In this document: positions 37,042 through 47,995 of the stretch, in pieces
How the letters are laid out: every line of letters starts with the position of its first letter
Position numbering within the stretch: position 1 is the first letter of the stretch
Assembly (NCBI GenBank): GCA_008973525.1
Contig: WACJ01000402.1
Coordinates: 496,001 to 560,000, forward strand
Direction of reading: 5' to 3'
Length of the DNA stretch: 64,000 bases
Source: Stenopsyche tienmushanensis
Taxonomy: Eukaryota > Arthropoda > Insecta > Trichoptera > Stenopsychidae
Made by a program: the position numbers and the translations under genes
Notes under the pieces: model-generated
What the model was told of the DNA's origin: nothing
The model's database searches: none
Seen by the model: the letters and a program-made list of their open reading frames with translations, nothing else

Positions 37042-39184
37042 ACGAGTGAGTAGCGAAATTATTGCAAATCCAGTCAATCTTACACTTCACTAGTTGTCTC
37101 AGCATTTACTCTTCCAAAACTAAGAAATCAGACTAAACCTGGATCGAAACGTCGGTAGCTACTATTACAGATACCATTAATGATCGTTAAAATGGTGATT
37201 AAATAGCATTTAATTTATTTTTAACTTTAACTTTTGTGCTTATCGTGTCTTTGAAAATATGCTCCCGTTTTATACGTGAAATACAGGTTATGCGAATCAG
37301 AGCAGCATAGCAAATAAAACAATTGCATTCGATCGAAAGGCGCACCAACTAAAAATTCGGAACAGCGAGTGACTGTAAAAAGAGCGAGGACCCATTCGGG
37401 TCATGATCGTTTTTATATTCGATCCAGCAAATGAATCATGGCAGTTCAAATTTTCAAATTGCAGGCAGGATATGTGGCAAGGAGAACGGACGAAATGAAG
37501 CATCCGAATAAAATATTATGATACAAATCTATCCGTTATCGGATCGCAGAGTCTTAGATAGGAAATCGAGTCGAATTTGGGTCGAAAGAAACTGGGTCAA
37601 TTCATATGGCTGCTGAAGAAAACGCAAGAAATTTACAACACCGGTATTTCCTTGGTCTAAGAAATCGCGAATGCTGCACATACACACACCTTTCCCTGGC
37701 ATCAGATCTGAATTCATGGACGCGCTGAAAAATCGTCGACTTTCACATCATCATCGAACGCCGTCTTCTTCAAGACGAAATGAATTTGTGAATGATTTTA
37801 TGCACATTCAGCAGCCCAAGACGACCTTTTGTCGGTGTGCATGTCCTTCATGCACATCAACGCGTCCAAGGTCTATATTTTATTATGCCTCATGCGATTC
37901 TTATCCTCAATCGCGTTTTTCAGCCGAGGTGCAATAACTAAGTCGATCTTCGCGCAAATTATATATAATAAATATATATACATTTTACATCTGAATGCCA
38001 AATCTTGAAACGGTTATCATGTGCGTTTGTTTTTCTTTCGCACGATATAACAAAATGTGTACTTCGTTTCAGCTCCATGGTAGATAAGATAAGCGTTCAA
38101 ATGTGAACCTATTTATGTATTTATCTAAATGGGAATGACTGCAGAGCCTCGGCCTATGAATATAGACATTTGAATGAATGGGGTTGTTTGCTGTGGGGGT
38201 TCGTAGATTAGACCCTCGGAAGGTCTGCTGGTGGTCCAGGCGCAGGAACGATTCCAGCAGTTTTATATCCTTATCATCATCACAATTGATAACGCATTTA
38301 ATTCACTCGGAAATCTTGCGAAATCGAAGATAAAAAGCGTTTGTATGAATTATGGTTCGTGTGGGTGGGTAGTGGGGGATAATATTTTCATTTCTATGTG
38401 AAATCTTCATCGTCGAGACGTCGCTGAAGGTCGATGGTTAGAAGAATCATTCTATAAGTATATTTTAACATGCGTCATCATAATTTCGATATTAGCAATT
38501 CTAATTTGGAGAAAAACGTCGCATTGCCTCATGGTTCGTTTTCTCCAATCTCCCCTGAATTGTGAAAGAATACAGCTGAAGCGAATGATCGATGACGATT
38601 CGAATACCAAGGGGCGCGATGATACCGATCCGGAAAAACGGCACCCTTGGGGATCATTTTAAATTTGCTAGTCACAATATATGGACAATATTGCAGATGG
38701 CAAGGCAATCGGAATGCAACCGAGAAGAAGATTGAGGCAATCTTAATTCTGCACGACTCGTCAGACAATTAGCATCGGTGATGGACAGCTTTCTCTTCCA
38801 TCTCCGCAAAATCCTTAAAAAATCTCGGGATTTCCAGCAGCATTCTATTCGGTCAACGGAATAATCTTATCTTTCGAGCGATTCAATCGATCATCGGATT
38901 AGGCGCCATTTAAAATAGGTAAAACCAAAATATTTGCCCTCAATTTGCAAGACATGATTGTTTTTTTAGCACCTTTCACGCAAGCAATGGCAATTGGTTC
39001 TTGTTCATTTGAATTAGTTATATCCGTATCATCATCATCTATATTTGAAGGAAGGATCATCATCTATATCTCTTATAACGCGGCATTCTTAAAACACGCT
39101 TTCGTTATACAATACAACTCAATAGATCAAGGAAACGTTGCAATGGCTTTTGAATATAGACGACGATGAACATGTCAAAATCAT
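37042..39184. other. gene-free stretch
   Basis: I recognise no gene, RNA or mobile element here. The open frames are under 90 codons and unconvincing. Confidence 0.4.
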
Positions 39185-39480
39185 ATCATTTACAACAGTA
39201 AAATATTGGGTGGCGGATTTTAAAAAAAAGGCCGTACGAGCTGCCAAGACGAACATCGTAATGGTCGACCGAATGAGGTGACCATGCCAGAAATGACGAA
39301 GAAAATCTGAAAGACTGAAATCACGCAAGCTAGCAGACATATTAGGTGTTTTAAAAAGTTCCGTACATCGCCTATTGAATAAAATATTGAACATGAGAAA
39401 GCTTTGCGCAAGGCGGGTGCCGCGTTTGCTCACAATGGATCAAAAACAGCGTCGATTGGATGTAACATCAACCTGAGACA
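39185..39480 (+). mobile_element. mariner fragment, DNA-binding half
   Basis: The plus frame reads TVKYWVADFKKKAVRAAKTN, then (after stops) SRKLADILGVLKSSVHRLLN, then MRKLCARRVPRLLTMDQKQR. This is the paired HTH region and linker of an irritans-like mariner. It ends at about RRLDVTST before the first catalytic aspartate. No terminal repeat was found, and a different element begins 50 bases later. Confidence 0.85.
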
Positions 39481-39532
39481 AACAGGGTATCGAAACTCCT
39501 CCTCCTCCAGGCCTCCACCCACAGGGAATCAT

Positions 39533-39716
39533 TGATGACCGGTTTACACGGGGCTAGTTTTTAAACTAGTGGATCAAACGAGTGCTGGTAAATTGGCAGG
39601 CTGGTATCTCCAGTATCGTTTTTAAGCGAAAAAAATAGCTTAAAACAAAGCTAATTCTATTTACACAAAACTTGTTCTACTAGGTTGATAATTGTTCTCG
39701 TATGAACCGGTCATGA
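39533..39716. mobile_element. putative 184-bp MITE
   Basis: The left end TGATGACCGGTTTACACG and the inverse of the right end, TCATGACCGGTTCATACG, match at 15 of 18 bases. The interior has no coding capacity. TCAT occurs on both flanks and could be a target duplication, but the boundary is ambiguous. The superfamily was not assigned. It lies between two mariner pieces. Confidence 0.5.
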
Positions 39717-39816
39717 GTCATAAGAAGATCTATTGAGTAGAAAAAATAGTCTAAATACAACAAGAACCAGAAAATGCTAATGATTGATCAAGCGTAAAGG
39801 ATTAAGAAAATATAAC

Positions 39817-40552
39817 ACATCACCCAATAAGTTCATAGGATGATATACTCAAAAACGAAACTAATCCCAGAAGAACCCGACTTGACGAGGAAAATTTACA
39901 AAATGATTTTGGATGATCGTCGACTGAAAGTTCATCAATTTACACCAGAAACAAAGAAACAGCCAAAACAATGGACTGAAAGAGGAAAATCGGCTCCAAA
40001 GGTGGCGAAGACAGTTCCAGCAGCAAGCAAGGTCATGGCGACAGTTTTTTGGAATGCCTGTGGGATAATTTTCATTGATTATCTTCAAAAATAAAAATAA
40101 AAACAATCAACGGCGAATATTATGCGAACTTATTGCAAACCAAAATCAATGAGTTAAAGTTAGAATAGCTTCCTCGTGCACCAAATTCGCCAGATTTAGT
40201 CTCCTCGGATTATTTTATTTTTATGAACTTGTTGTTGGTTGATGACTATATTATAAACAGGGTATCTAAGCTATGGAACATCACTGAGAACAGTGTGTCG
40301 AGCTGAAAGAACAACGCGTCGACAATTCAGAGCACTGTTTGGAGCTGTTTCAGCGCAATAAAAATTCGTTTTTCATGCGATATGCGACAATGGGTGAAAC
40401 GTGGATACATCACTTGACTTCAAGTCCAAGTCAAATCGACAGTCAGCTGGGTGGACAACAACCGGCGAAAGACGCCCCCAAAGCGACCAAAAATATATGT
40501 AGTCAATAGTGGCGCCAGTTATATGTCATCCTATGAACTTAATGAGTGATGT
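39817..40552 (+). mobile_element. mariner with intact ends but rearranged transposase modules
   Basis: Termini ACATCACCCAATAAGTTCAT (from 39817) and the inverse of ACATCACTCATTAAGTTCAT (from 40552) match at 25 of 27 bases when extended to the GGATGA. Inside, the order of transposase blocks is abnormal. YKMILDDRRLKV from the N-terminal part joins HQFTPETKKQPKQWTERGKS, AKTVPAASKVMATVFW and IIFIDYLQK from the catalytic half. Degraded C-terminal blocks (APNSPDLVSSDYF and EQCVELK) follow. Only then comes EQRVDNSEHCLELFQRNKNS with FFMRYATMGETWIHHLTS, which belongs upstream of FTPET in normal mariners. It cannot encode a working enzyme. Confidence 0.88.
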
Positions 40553-42179
40553 CTTAAATGATCTATACATAATAACAGAAATGAATATAAAATGGCATAA
40601 ATAAATAGACGTAACATAAATAATGCATCACGGGTTGCTGTATATTTTATTAATATTCAAATTTCATATTTAAATTCATCCGGTATTGGAGAAGCTTTCT
40701 ATTGTTGTTTGTGTTGCGTAGAATGCGGACAAAAGGGAATAATTGAGGAGCAAAGTGACACAAGTTTGATGTTTTTGCTATTACCGCATTATGAGCAAAA
40801 AAGGGGGATTGAATGCCGCCAATTACATAATTTGAATGGAGATCGACGCACGACGAAGTCTCGACGGGGGCGATCGATCTGGACGACCGAAGACCGCGCC
40901 CATCGACTTCGATAACGTCGCGATTAAATGGACGCCAAAACAAAAAATAATACCGTAAGACGCCAGCAGCTGATCGTCGGCCGCATTAATAATAAAAAAA
41001 AAACAAAACAGGAAGTGGATGCTCAATGTTTATAGAAAGGACGACGCCGGTATATTGTCGTTGAGCACGCGACGGAAGGGGAGGAGTCATCGGCGAGGAG
41101 TAGGGCTCCGCCCTCCAGTCACCGTTTCTCCCCCCGGTCGCCGTTTCTCCCTCGGCGCCCGCTTTCGCCGGCGTCCCGATCGAGACGAGGACGCGGATGA
41201 CGAAGAACGATTTAATTTTAAACGCAGTTAACCTCGCAGCCCGGTTTGAATGCGCGAACATGTGACTGCGGATGCGATCCGCTAAACAACAAACCTCCCC
41301 AAAATAGGAAACAGAAAGCGTCCCACCGGCGAACGCACGTTTTCATACACACATCCCCGAAACATCAACGAACATCATCCCCAAAATGCGAGCGAAACCG
41401 GCGACGTACCCGTTACGCAACGGACGCACTACCTCTTCCCGTTGTAAACAAGGGTCGCGAGGGCGCATTCCCAGACGTGCGCCCCCGCCCGCCGCTCGAT
41501 TCTTGCGGTGCGACCTACCTGCGTAACAAATCCGAATCACGACTGACGACGACTTCTCACAAGCACTGACGCCGGCCACGTGCTCCCGTTTCGCATTGAC
41601 CGGAGAACCTCTGCAACATGGCGACCGCACTAAAGACAACCGACACGGCACCTGTGCGCCGCCGCTGTAAACAACCACACCGGTAAAACAGCGCCCTACT
41701 TTATTGATCCGCGCCACTATTATGGCCAACGACTTTAATGCACACGTAATTCTATATTAAATACATAAAAATCAGTTCAATCCAAATATAATCAACGTAA
41801 AAATCATATTTTTATTTTTCTAATAGAATTTAAAAAATCATCATTTACATTGCTTCACATGCTTGATCAAAAATATATAAGTATTTCTAATAACATATTT
41901 TTATTAAATAAGGCTTAATAATATTATGGAATTTTTAAAATTATCGCTAATCATATTTATATATTTTTATTTGTTTTAAAAAACGTTAAAAACGAGCATC
42001 CGATCGCGCATATTTAATTTCGGATTGAATCTATTCAATATTTTGACATTTTATTGAGAATGATTTTTAAATTAATCGCAATGTATGTTTTTTATTGTAA
42101 CGTGTGTTTAAGTATTTTAATTCAGAAGATTTTAATTGATTGTTTGTAAAAATTGATTCGTTTTTATTCGGTCGTCGCA
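40553..42179. other. gene-free stretch with CpG-rich island upstream of eIF1A
   Basis: 40553-41000 and 41760-42170 are AT-rich with no recognised content. 41030-41720 is strikingly CpG-rich for this window and open in several frames on both strands, which suggests a promoter rather than coding DNA. Possible donors lie at 41681 (+, CACCG then GTAAAA) and near 41515 (-, CGCAG then GTAGGT). A non-coding first exon of eIF1A, or of a divergent gene, may start here. ACATGGCG at 41617-41624 resembles a YY1/Pho-type site. All of this is inference. Confidence 0.35.
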
Positions 42180-42279
42180 GATACGGTCGCGTGGCGGAAA
42201 GTCGTCGCTGCCGGTCGCCGCCTGCGGTCTTCGCTGTCAGCGCGCCGATGCTGAGTGTGTCTCCTGGCTAGCGGCCAAC

Positions 42280-42726
42280 ATGCCGAAGAATAAAGGAAAA
42301 GGAGGAAAGAATCGGCGTCGAGGAAAGAACGAGAACGAGACCGAGAAGCGAGAGCTCGTGTTCAAGGAGGACGGCCAGGAGTATGCCCAGGTGACGAAGA
42401 TGCTCGGCAATGGCCGCCTCGAGGCCATGTGCTTCGACGGAGTGAAGCGCCTGTGCCACATCCGCGGTAAACTCCGAAAGAAAGTCTGGATCAACCAGGG
42501 GGACATCATCCTGATCGGCCTGCGCGACTATCAGGACGCCAAGGCCGACGTCATCCTGCGGTACACCCCAGACGAGGCGCGCAACCTGAAGACCTACGGC
42601 GAGTTCCCGGAGACGGTCCGCATCAACGAGACGGTGACGTTCGTCGACGACGGCTTCGACGAGGACATCGAGTTCGGCGACGAGATCAGCTCGGACGACG
42701 AGGTGGACCCCGTCGATCAGATATAG
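42280..42726 (+). CDS. eIF1A: eukaryotic translation initiation factor 1A
   Basis: The 148-residue intact frame starts [20 protein letters not shown], the basic N-terminal tail of eIF1A. The OB fold follows at about residues 30-115 ([69 protein letters not shown]). The tail is acidic and ends [10 protein letters not shown]. Length and domain order are normal for the family. The factor binds the A site of the 40S subunit and promotes scanning and start-codon choice. The whole coding region is one exon. A possible acceptor GTCGTCGCAG ends at 42180 in the leader, so an upstream leader intron is plausible. Codon third positions are overwhelmingly G or C, unlike the two spliced genes in this window. 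A retrocopy was considered, but the undamaged frame, the absence of a poly(A) tract and the CpG-rich DNA upstream favour a working gene. Confidence 0.97.
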   Translation: MPKNKGKGGKNRRRGKNENETEKRELVFKEDGQEYAQVTKMLGNGRLEAMCFDGVKRLCHIRGKLRKKVWINQGDIILIGLRDYQDAKADVILRYTPDEARNLKTYGEFPETVRINETVTFVDDGFDEDIEFGDEISSDDEVDPVDQI

Positions 42727-42770
42727 GCGCCTCGCGCGCCCCCCGTCTCGCCCGCGGTCTTCGCGAATCA

Positions 42771-42867
42771 TTCGGGATGCCAGCGCTTTGGATGCTCCAT
42801 TTCACTCACGCAGATACTCATTCGAGCCCATTTCTAAACTGATCATCCGAGGTGCTGGCATCCCGAA
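42771..42867 (+). promoter_or_regulatory. long stem-loop in the eIF1A 3' UTR
   Basis: TTCGGGATGCCAGC (42771-42784) pairs perfectly with GCTGGCATCCCGAA (42854-42867). After a 3x3 internal loop, TTGGATG (42788-42794) pairs with CATCCGA (42844-42850) with one G-U. This gives 21 pairs around a loop of about 49 bases. The stem ends two bases before the AATAAA. A role in 3' end processing, stability or translation is inferred from position only. Confidence 0.7.
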
Positions 42868-42869
42868 CC

Positions 42870-42875
42870 AATAAA
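42870..42875 (+). other. poly(A) signal of eIF1A
   Basis: AATAAA lies 144 bases after the stop codon and directly after the stem-loop, with GT-rich DNA (CAGTGTG, CTTGTTTT) about 10-30 bases on. Confidence 0.75.
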
Positions 42876-42879
42876 TCTG

Positions 42880-44389
42880 CAGTGTGAACAATCTCTTGTT
42901 TTAAAATTCCGAATCAATTTCCACGCTCGATGCAATCTCGTAATCGAACTCCGCCGATGAACGTTCGTACACGATCGCGACGCATTCTTTGTAAATTAGG
43001 ACAAATTTAAACTGTAAGTTCTCAGAAATTATATTTTATTATGTAAACAACGTTTTTCATTGTTTTTTTTTTTTAATTATTAAACATAGAATCGTTATCG
43101 TATTCGAAATTAGTGCTAATACGACGGGACCGTTTAGAGTCGAATATTAATAGCAGCGGGAGATCGATCGAGTTCCACATAATGTTTCTGTAGTAAATCT
43201 GTCAATAGTATGTTTATAGCCGTTTCGAAACGGCCGTATGGATATAATGTATATTACGAACATTGCAAATGTGCGCAAAAATGTTGATATAAAAGAGTGT
43301 ATTAAACAATTTTGTTAACGATTTATTTATTCATTATTTTATACCTTTATTAAATAAAAAAATTGGCAACGAATTGGCATTTATGGAAATCTAAATTGGT
43401 AGCTTTTGAAATCTCAACATTCGACACATTTATTTTTTAGATGAAATTGTAGTACCTTCGATCTATATATTCCTATATTTCCGCTATAGTGTTTATTATT
43501 TTTCTAGACAATTTTCAAGTGATATTTTATATGTGTTTATTTCAAACAATAAAAAAATATACATCCATGTAAGAATTTTAGTTCTTATATATTCAGTCAT
43601 TGAATAACACAAATTTAATCCATTCTATTGATTGTTAATGCCTTATTCAACATAAATTATATGTAAACCGTATACGATCTATTATGACAAGATGGTAAGT
43701 ACAATATTACGCATCATAAAATTCATACGATAATTGCCCCGGTCCAATTTAACACTACCTCATTTTAAATTTGATGTTTGAGTAGCGAAATTGACGTGAT
43801 GGAAAACGCATCAATACAATTCCATCGTCGACTCGCTCCACCGTTGTGTTCTTATTTTTTATTTCATTCGTAATCATCTCAACGTGCAATCTAACTCGTG
43901 CCTTCCCTCATATTTCTTATATGTCGCTTGCACAATTTAATGTTTCTCCTTGAAATTTCACACCCATTTCTACAAAGCTTATTTTTGTTTCAGTCAGTGT
44001 TTATACAATGTAAATCTACAAGGATGAACATTTAGTTTAATCAAAATGTTTAGACAGTCCATGGATCACCTGATGACTTACGTCGTTGGTAGAATCTTGA
44101 TCGACAAGTACAAGAAAAATGTGAAAGAATCAGCTTTGTAGAAATGATTGCTACTATCGTAATTACTTAAAACACTTGTTGATATGATGCCGTCGCATGT
44201 AAATAAGATTTGTTGGTGTTGCATGTCAGAGAATGCATTTTTCAGCTGCTTTTCCTGAAGAACTTGCATTTAAATGCTTCAACATTGTAACACATGTTCG
44301 TAATGATTTGATTTGCAGCGTTAAATCTAAATTGTATACGTGTTTTATCAATGGTGAAAAATAAATATTATGTATAGAATTTTCTTCTT
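42880..44389. other. gene-free stretch
   Basis: AT-rich DNA with no recognised gene, RNA or element. Confidence 0.4.
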
Positions 44390-45500
44390 CCTGTGGCGTC
44401 CCGCGATATTGGCCATCACTCTGGCGAAGACTTCTCTGTCCTGCGCTGCCCGGAACAATTCGTCCACTCTCTAATCATCTGCTTCATTGTTCTCTCTTGG
44501 TTCCGTCCCTCTCAAGTATGTCTGTGTTATTTATCATGTCGGTCTAGGATGTACGAAGCATTCTTCTGTATATCCACATTTCAAATGCTTCATACCATTT
44601 CAGAATGCATGTTTCACAACCATACAAAAAAGCTGACCATTTGACCATTCTTCGTCGAAGTTTGAGGTTCAAATTATCATCATAGAAGGCCCACATTTTA
44701 TTAAATGCAGCATATGCAACCTCTATTCGGCACTTTACTTCTATATTTGGGTCAAGCGCCTTTTTTTAGGATGTTGCCAAGGTATTTAAACCGGTCAACT
44801 ATTTCAACATCCACTCCGTTTAGCTGCAGAGATGCTCCAGAATAATTAAGTCTCCCAAATATCATCCATTTAATTTTAGAAATATTAATTGTTAAACGTA
44901 AGTCTTCTCCGGCAACGTTAATCATATTTAGGTTTTGAATATCATTTATACTTTCAGCCAATATAACTGTATCGTCAGCATATCATATTACTCCCAGATT
45001 AGAGTTTTCCAGAATCTTTTGGAATACGGGCTAAATAATAGGGATGATAAAATACAACCTTGTTGGACTATAGCCTCTATTTCCACTTCCGTGTCTGATC
45101 TCTGCCGTTTGATACCAGTAAAGGCTTTTAATAAAATTCTAGTTTTTAGTCGTGTATCTAATACTTCTTTGCGTTGATCCCGACACGTGTAGTAACCACT
45201 AGTAATGCTTCTCTGGTTCTGAAAGAATTTCTGAAGTTGAATTGCGTGTCATCCAGATCCTGTTCGCAATTGTTTCTTATTCTGGCATGTATAATTTTAA
45301 GAAACAGTTTTGGTACACGTCTCATTAGGCTAATCGTGCGATAGTCATTGCAGTTCTTTGGGTGATGCTTCTTAGGTAAGTTGACAAATGTCGATTTCAA
45401 CCAATCTTGGGGTGTATATAATCCCTGTGTCATAAATATTATTAAACAACCTTGGCAGGAGGTGAATATTATCTTCGCTAATTAATTTTAATAGTTCTAT
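44390..45500 (-). mobile_element. non-LTR retrotransposon reverse transcriptase, degraded
   Basis: Minus-strand frames give WLKSTFVNLPKKHHPKNCND, YRTISLMRRVPKLFLKIIHA, DDTQFNFRNSFRTREALLVV and, further on, YADDTVILAESINDIQNLN. YADD is the catalytic reverse transcriptase motif. A stop codon sits directly before it, and other stops and frame changes interrupt the rest. FKYLGNILKKGA and a diluted C-terminal part reach to about 44400. The pattern fits the insect endonuclease/reverse transcriptase non-LTR elements. I cannot fix the clade. No endonuclease domain or poly(A) tail was seen. Confidence 0.87.
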
Positions 45501-45837
45501 TGGGATTTCGTCTGGACCACATGCACTAAAAATTGACACATTTCTTCTTTCAAACTCCAGAATTGCTTAAGAATCTTGAAGCGTATCTCTTCAGCTGCCA
45601 CCTGGCTACTAGTTGAATAGCAGCCAAGCGTGCACCCCTTGGGCTTGATCAGATATATCGGCTGTTTTCTTTCACACGGCTTATTTTCTACTACTTTACT
45701 CTTATGTTATTCCTCAATCTTCTTCATACTGCCTGATGATATTGTAGTTGCTATAAACTCATCATATAAGGTATCCCTTTCAATGTCTTACGCTGGGTAG
45801 TCAAAGGTCATATGTAAAGCATTGTCATTGTCTTTTA

Positions 45838-45945
45838 GCCATGTTCCATAATCAGATGAAAGCACAGCTGACCATACTCGCTGATTAGTCGGTGTGTCCA
45901 CCATCCCTTTGTAGAGCTGTCCGCGTCGTGCCTGATACGTTGGCA
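45838..45945 (-). mobile_element. non-LTR retrotransposon C-terminal scrap
   Basis: The minus frame reads RIRHDADSSTKGWWTHRLIS followed by EYGQLCFHL. This matches the 'W..SSTKGRWTHRLIP......GEVNFYL' block near the C-terminus of R1/Jockey-type polyproteins. It is of a different type from the reverse transcriptase piece to its left. Confidence 0.65.
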
Positions 45946-47520
45946 TGATGCATTTCCTCGCATATTTTTATTTTGTTCCTGTATATATATATCCAAGTAG
46001 CAAAATAATCTACATACTTTGGCGTAGTAAGACAACCCTGACTAGATAGCGGAGAATTGCTGATATAAGCTTCAAGATCTTTTTTTTATATGACAATATG
46101 TACAATGTGAATTACCATTATACATTTCGCCTTGTCTTTTTGTAGCAATGTCACGAAGGAGCCTCCTCACTCCAATTGCCCAGGCCTAGACATAAAGCAT
46201 ATATGTCTATCCCAGGGTGGACAAGATCTTCCTACAGTTCTACTGCCACTCGGTTCCGAATCTAATATAGTACAAGAAATTCTGTGAGTCGGCATCCGCC
46301 TAATGATATGCTCAGTTAGATTGTATTTTTACAAAAATCCATAAACACAATCAAATATATATTGTCGTGTACATCGTAGATGTGTTTTCATTATCAAATG
46401 ATAATTTCGAAGGCAATGGACTGTTTTGCTATTCAAATTATATATATAGAGGGGCTTTCATTGGAAGATATTCGATCAAATACGATTATACAAGTCGATA
46501 CCATGCCAAATCGTCTATGTGGCAAGGTTTTCATTGTGGGCAACATCCCAATCTTAGCGTTGGAGTTATTATTATAGCGTTGGCTTATCTCAAAATCTAT
46601 ACATCAACTGTATCCCAAACAATTCAGTTAATTACGACGATTATACTGCTTATTTATGCCTCGAATACACATCTGTATGCTATAACGGGGCATTGTCAAT
46701 ATTTATTTTGTAATAAAAGATTTCAAAACGCATTGTAGAGTTGTCCAATGCCAATGAATACTGACAAATATGGCTGTTTGTTGTCGCCAAGCAGGTCTGT
46801 AACGATTATGCAATTAAACAAAAGACGTTTGCATAGGACGGTGTGATATGAGTGAAAGCAGATTGTTGACAGAGTTGTGAAATGATGATTTAATGATAAA
46901 TTGCAAATTGAAACTCGTGTACCGTTGCATTTTAGAAATGTATGACCTTTATATTGTGGTAAAGGTAGACTAGTTTTATTTGACCTTCGTTGGAAATGTA
47001 AGAAAAATATTTGATTAATACAGCTGTTCAATTTGCTCAACATTTTGATTTACTGGTTGATTGCATATTTCACACGATCTAGCCCGGATCTGGGTTTTAG
47101 TCGGAATGCATTTTTTTCTTGTATCATTGAGGTTTATTTTGGGAAGATAGTACAGTTGTTTCCTATTGCCTGCTGCACCGCAATAATTTATCTGGACTTA
47201 GCTCTATATATCAGCATAACCATGCACTCAGTAAATGACAGACTGTTTACTATTAGGTAAAGTGAAAAGTAATCAAAACTTCTTCGATGAGCTCTTTCAC
47301 AGTTAGTTTGTATTGAGACATGGCCCAATAAACACAAAAGTTTTGTTAAGATTTTATTTTTTCTGTAAAAAAAAATTATCAGGGGAAAGATGTCAAAACC
47401 AACAATAGGAGCAGCGCACTTGTATGCTGTTTTTGTTTGACCGAGGAATAAAGCCAAACGAAACACTGATACTTATGGGAATATTCTGAAACTAACCAGT
47501 TAGAAGTAGAAATAGAGAAC
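45946..47520. other. gene-free stretch
   Basis: No gene was recognised. A 123-codon plus frame (46367-46738) is hydrophobic and AT-driven, and a 65-codon frame overlaps it. Neither resembles a known protein. Confidence 0.35.
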
Positions 47521-47524
47521 TCAA

Positions 47525-47995
47525 GAACATCAATCGAAAAGGACTACCCCAAAAATTAGATGATGATATCCTGAAGACGATGGTGGAATCAGATCCTCAT
47601 CAAGCAATTGAGAAATTATCGTTGAAGCTGTCCATAAACTATGGCATACGGCGTCATTCAACAATGACAATAAAAAGGTCCTTTTTGTATGGTGGTGTTT
47701 TTCTGGAGTTATTCATTATGAACCCAGTCAGACCGTTTATTATGAACAATTCCAACGAATAAAACAAGGGTTCATATATAACGATTTGTTTTGGTCAATA
47801 ACTATTTCCAAGCTCTTCACGATAATGTGAGATCGCATGCTGCAGAAATCGACAACCTCTTCCAGTGTATTCATCAGATCTTGCACCGTTAGATTACCAC
47901 CTTTTCAGATCGTTGGAGCATAAGTTGAGATGTAAAAAAATTAGCAATGTTGGAGAAGTAAAAACGCATTTAGATAAGTTTTTCAGTGAAAAATC
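47525..47995 (+). mobile_element. mariner relic, mauritiana-like, internally deleted
   Basis: The plus frames read LDDDILKTMVESDPHQAIEK and LSLKLSIN (DNA-binding part). After a deletion and frameshift come KKVLFVWWCFSGVIHYE, then FQALHDNVRSHAAEIDNLFQ, YSSDLAPLDYHLFRSL, and VGEVKTHLDKFF. The first catalytic aspartate block is missing. The second catalytic Asp is replaced by Cys (WWC). HDNVRSH keeps the third. The C-terminal half is otherwise well preserved. Confidence 0.87.
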
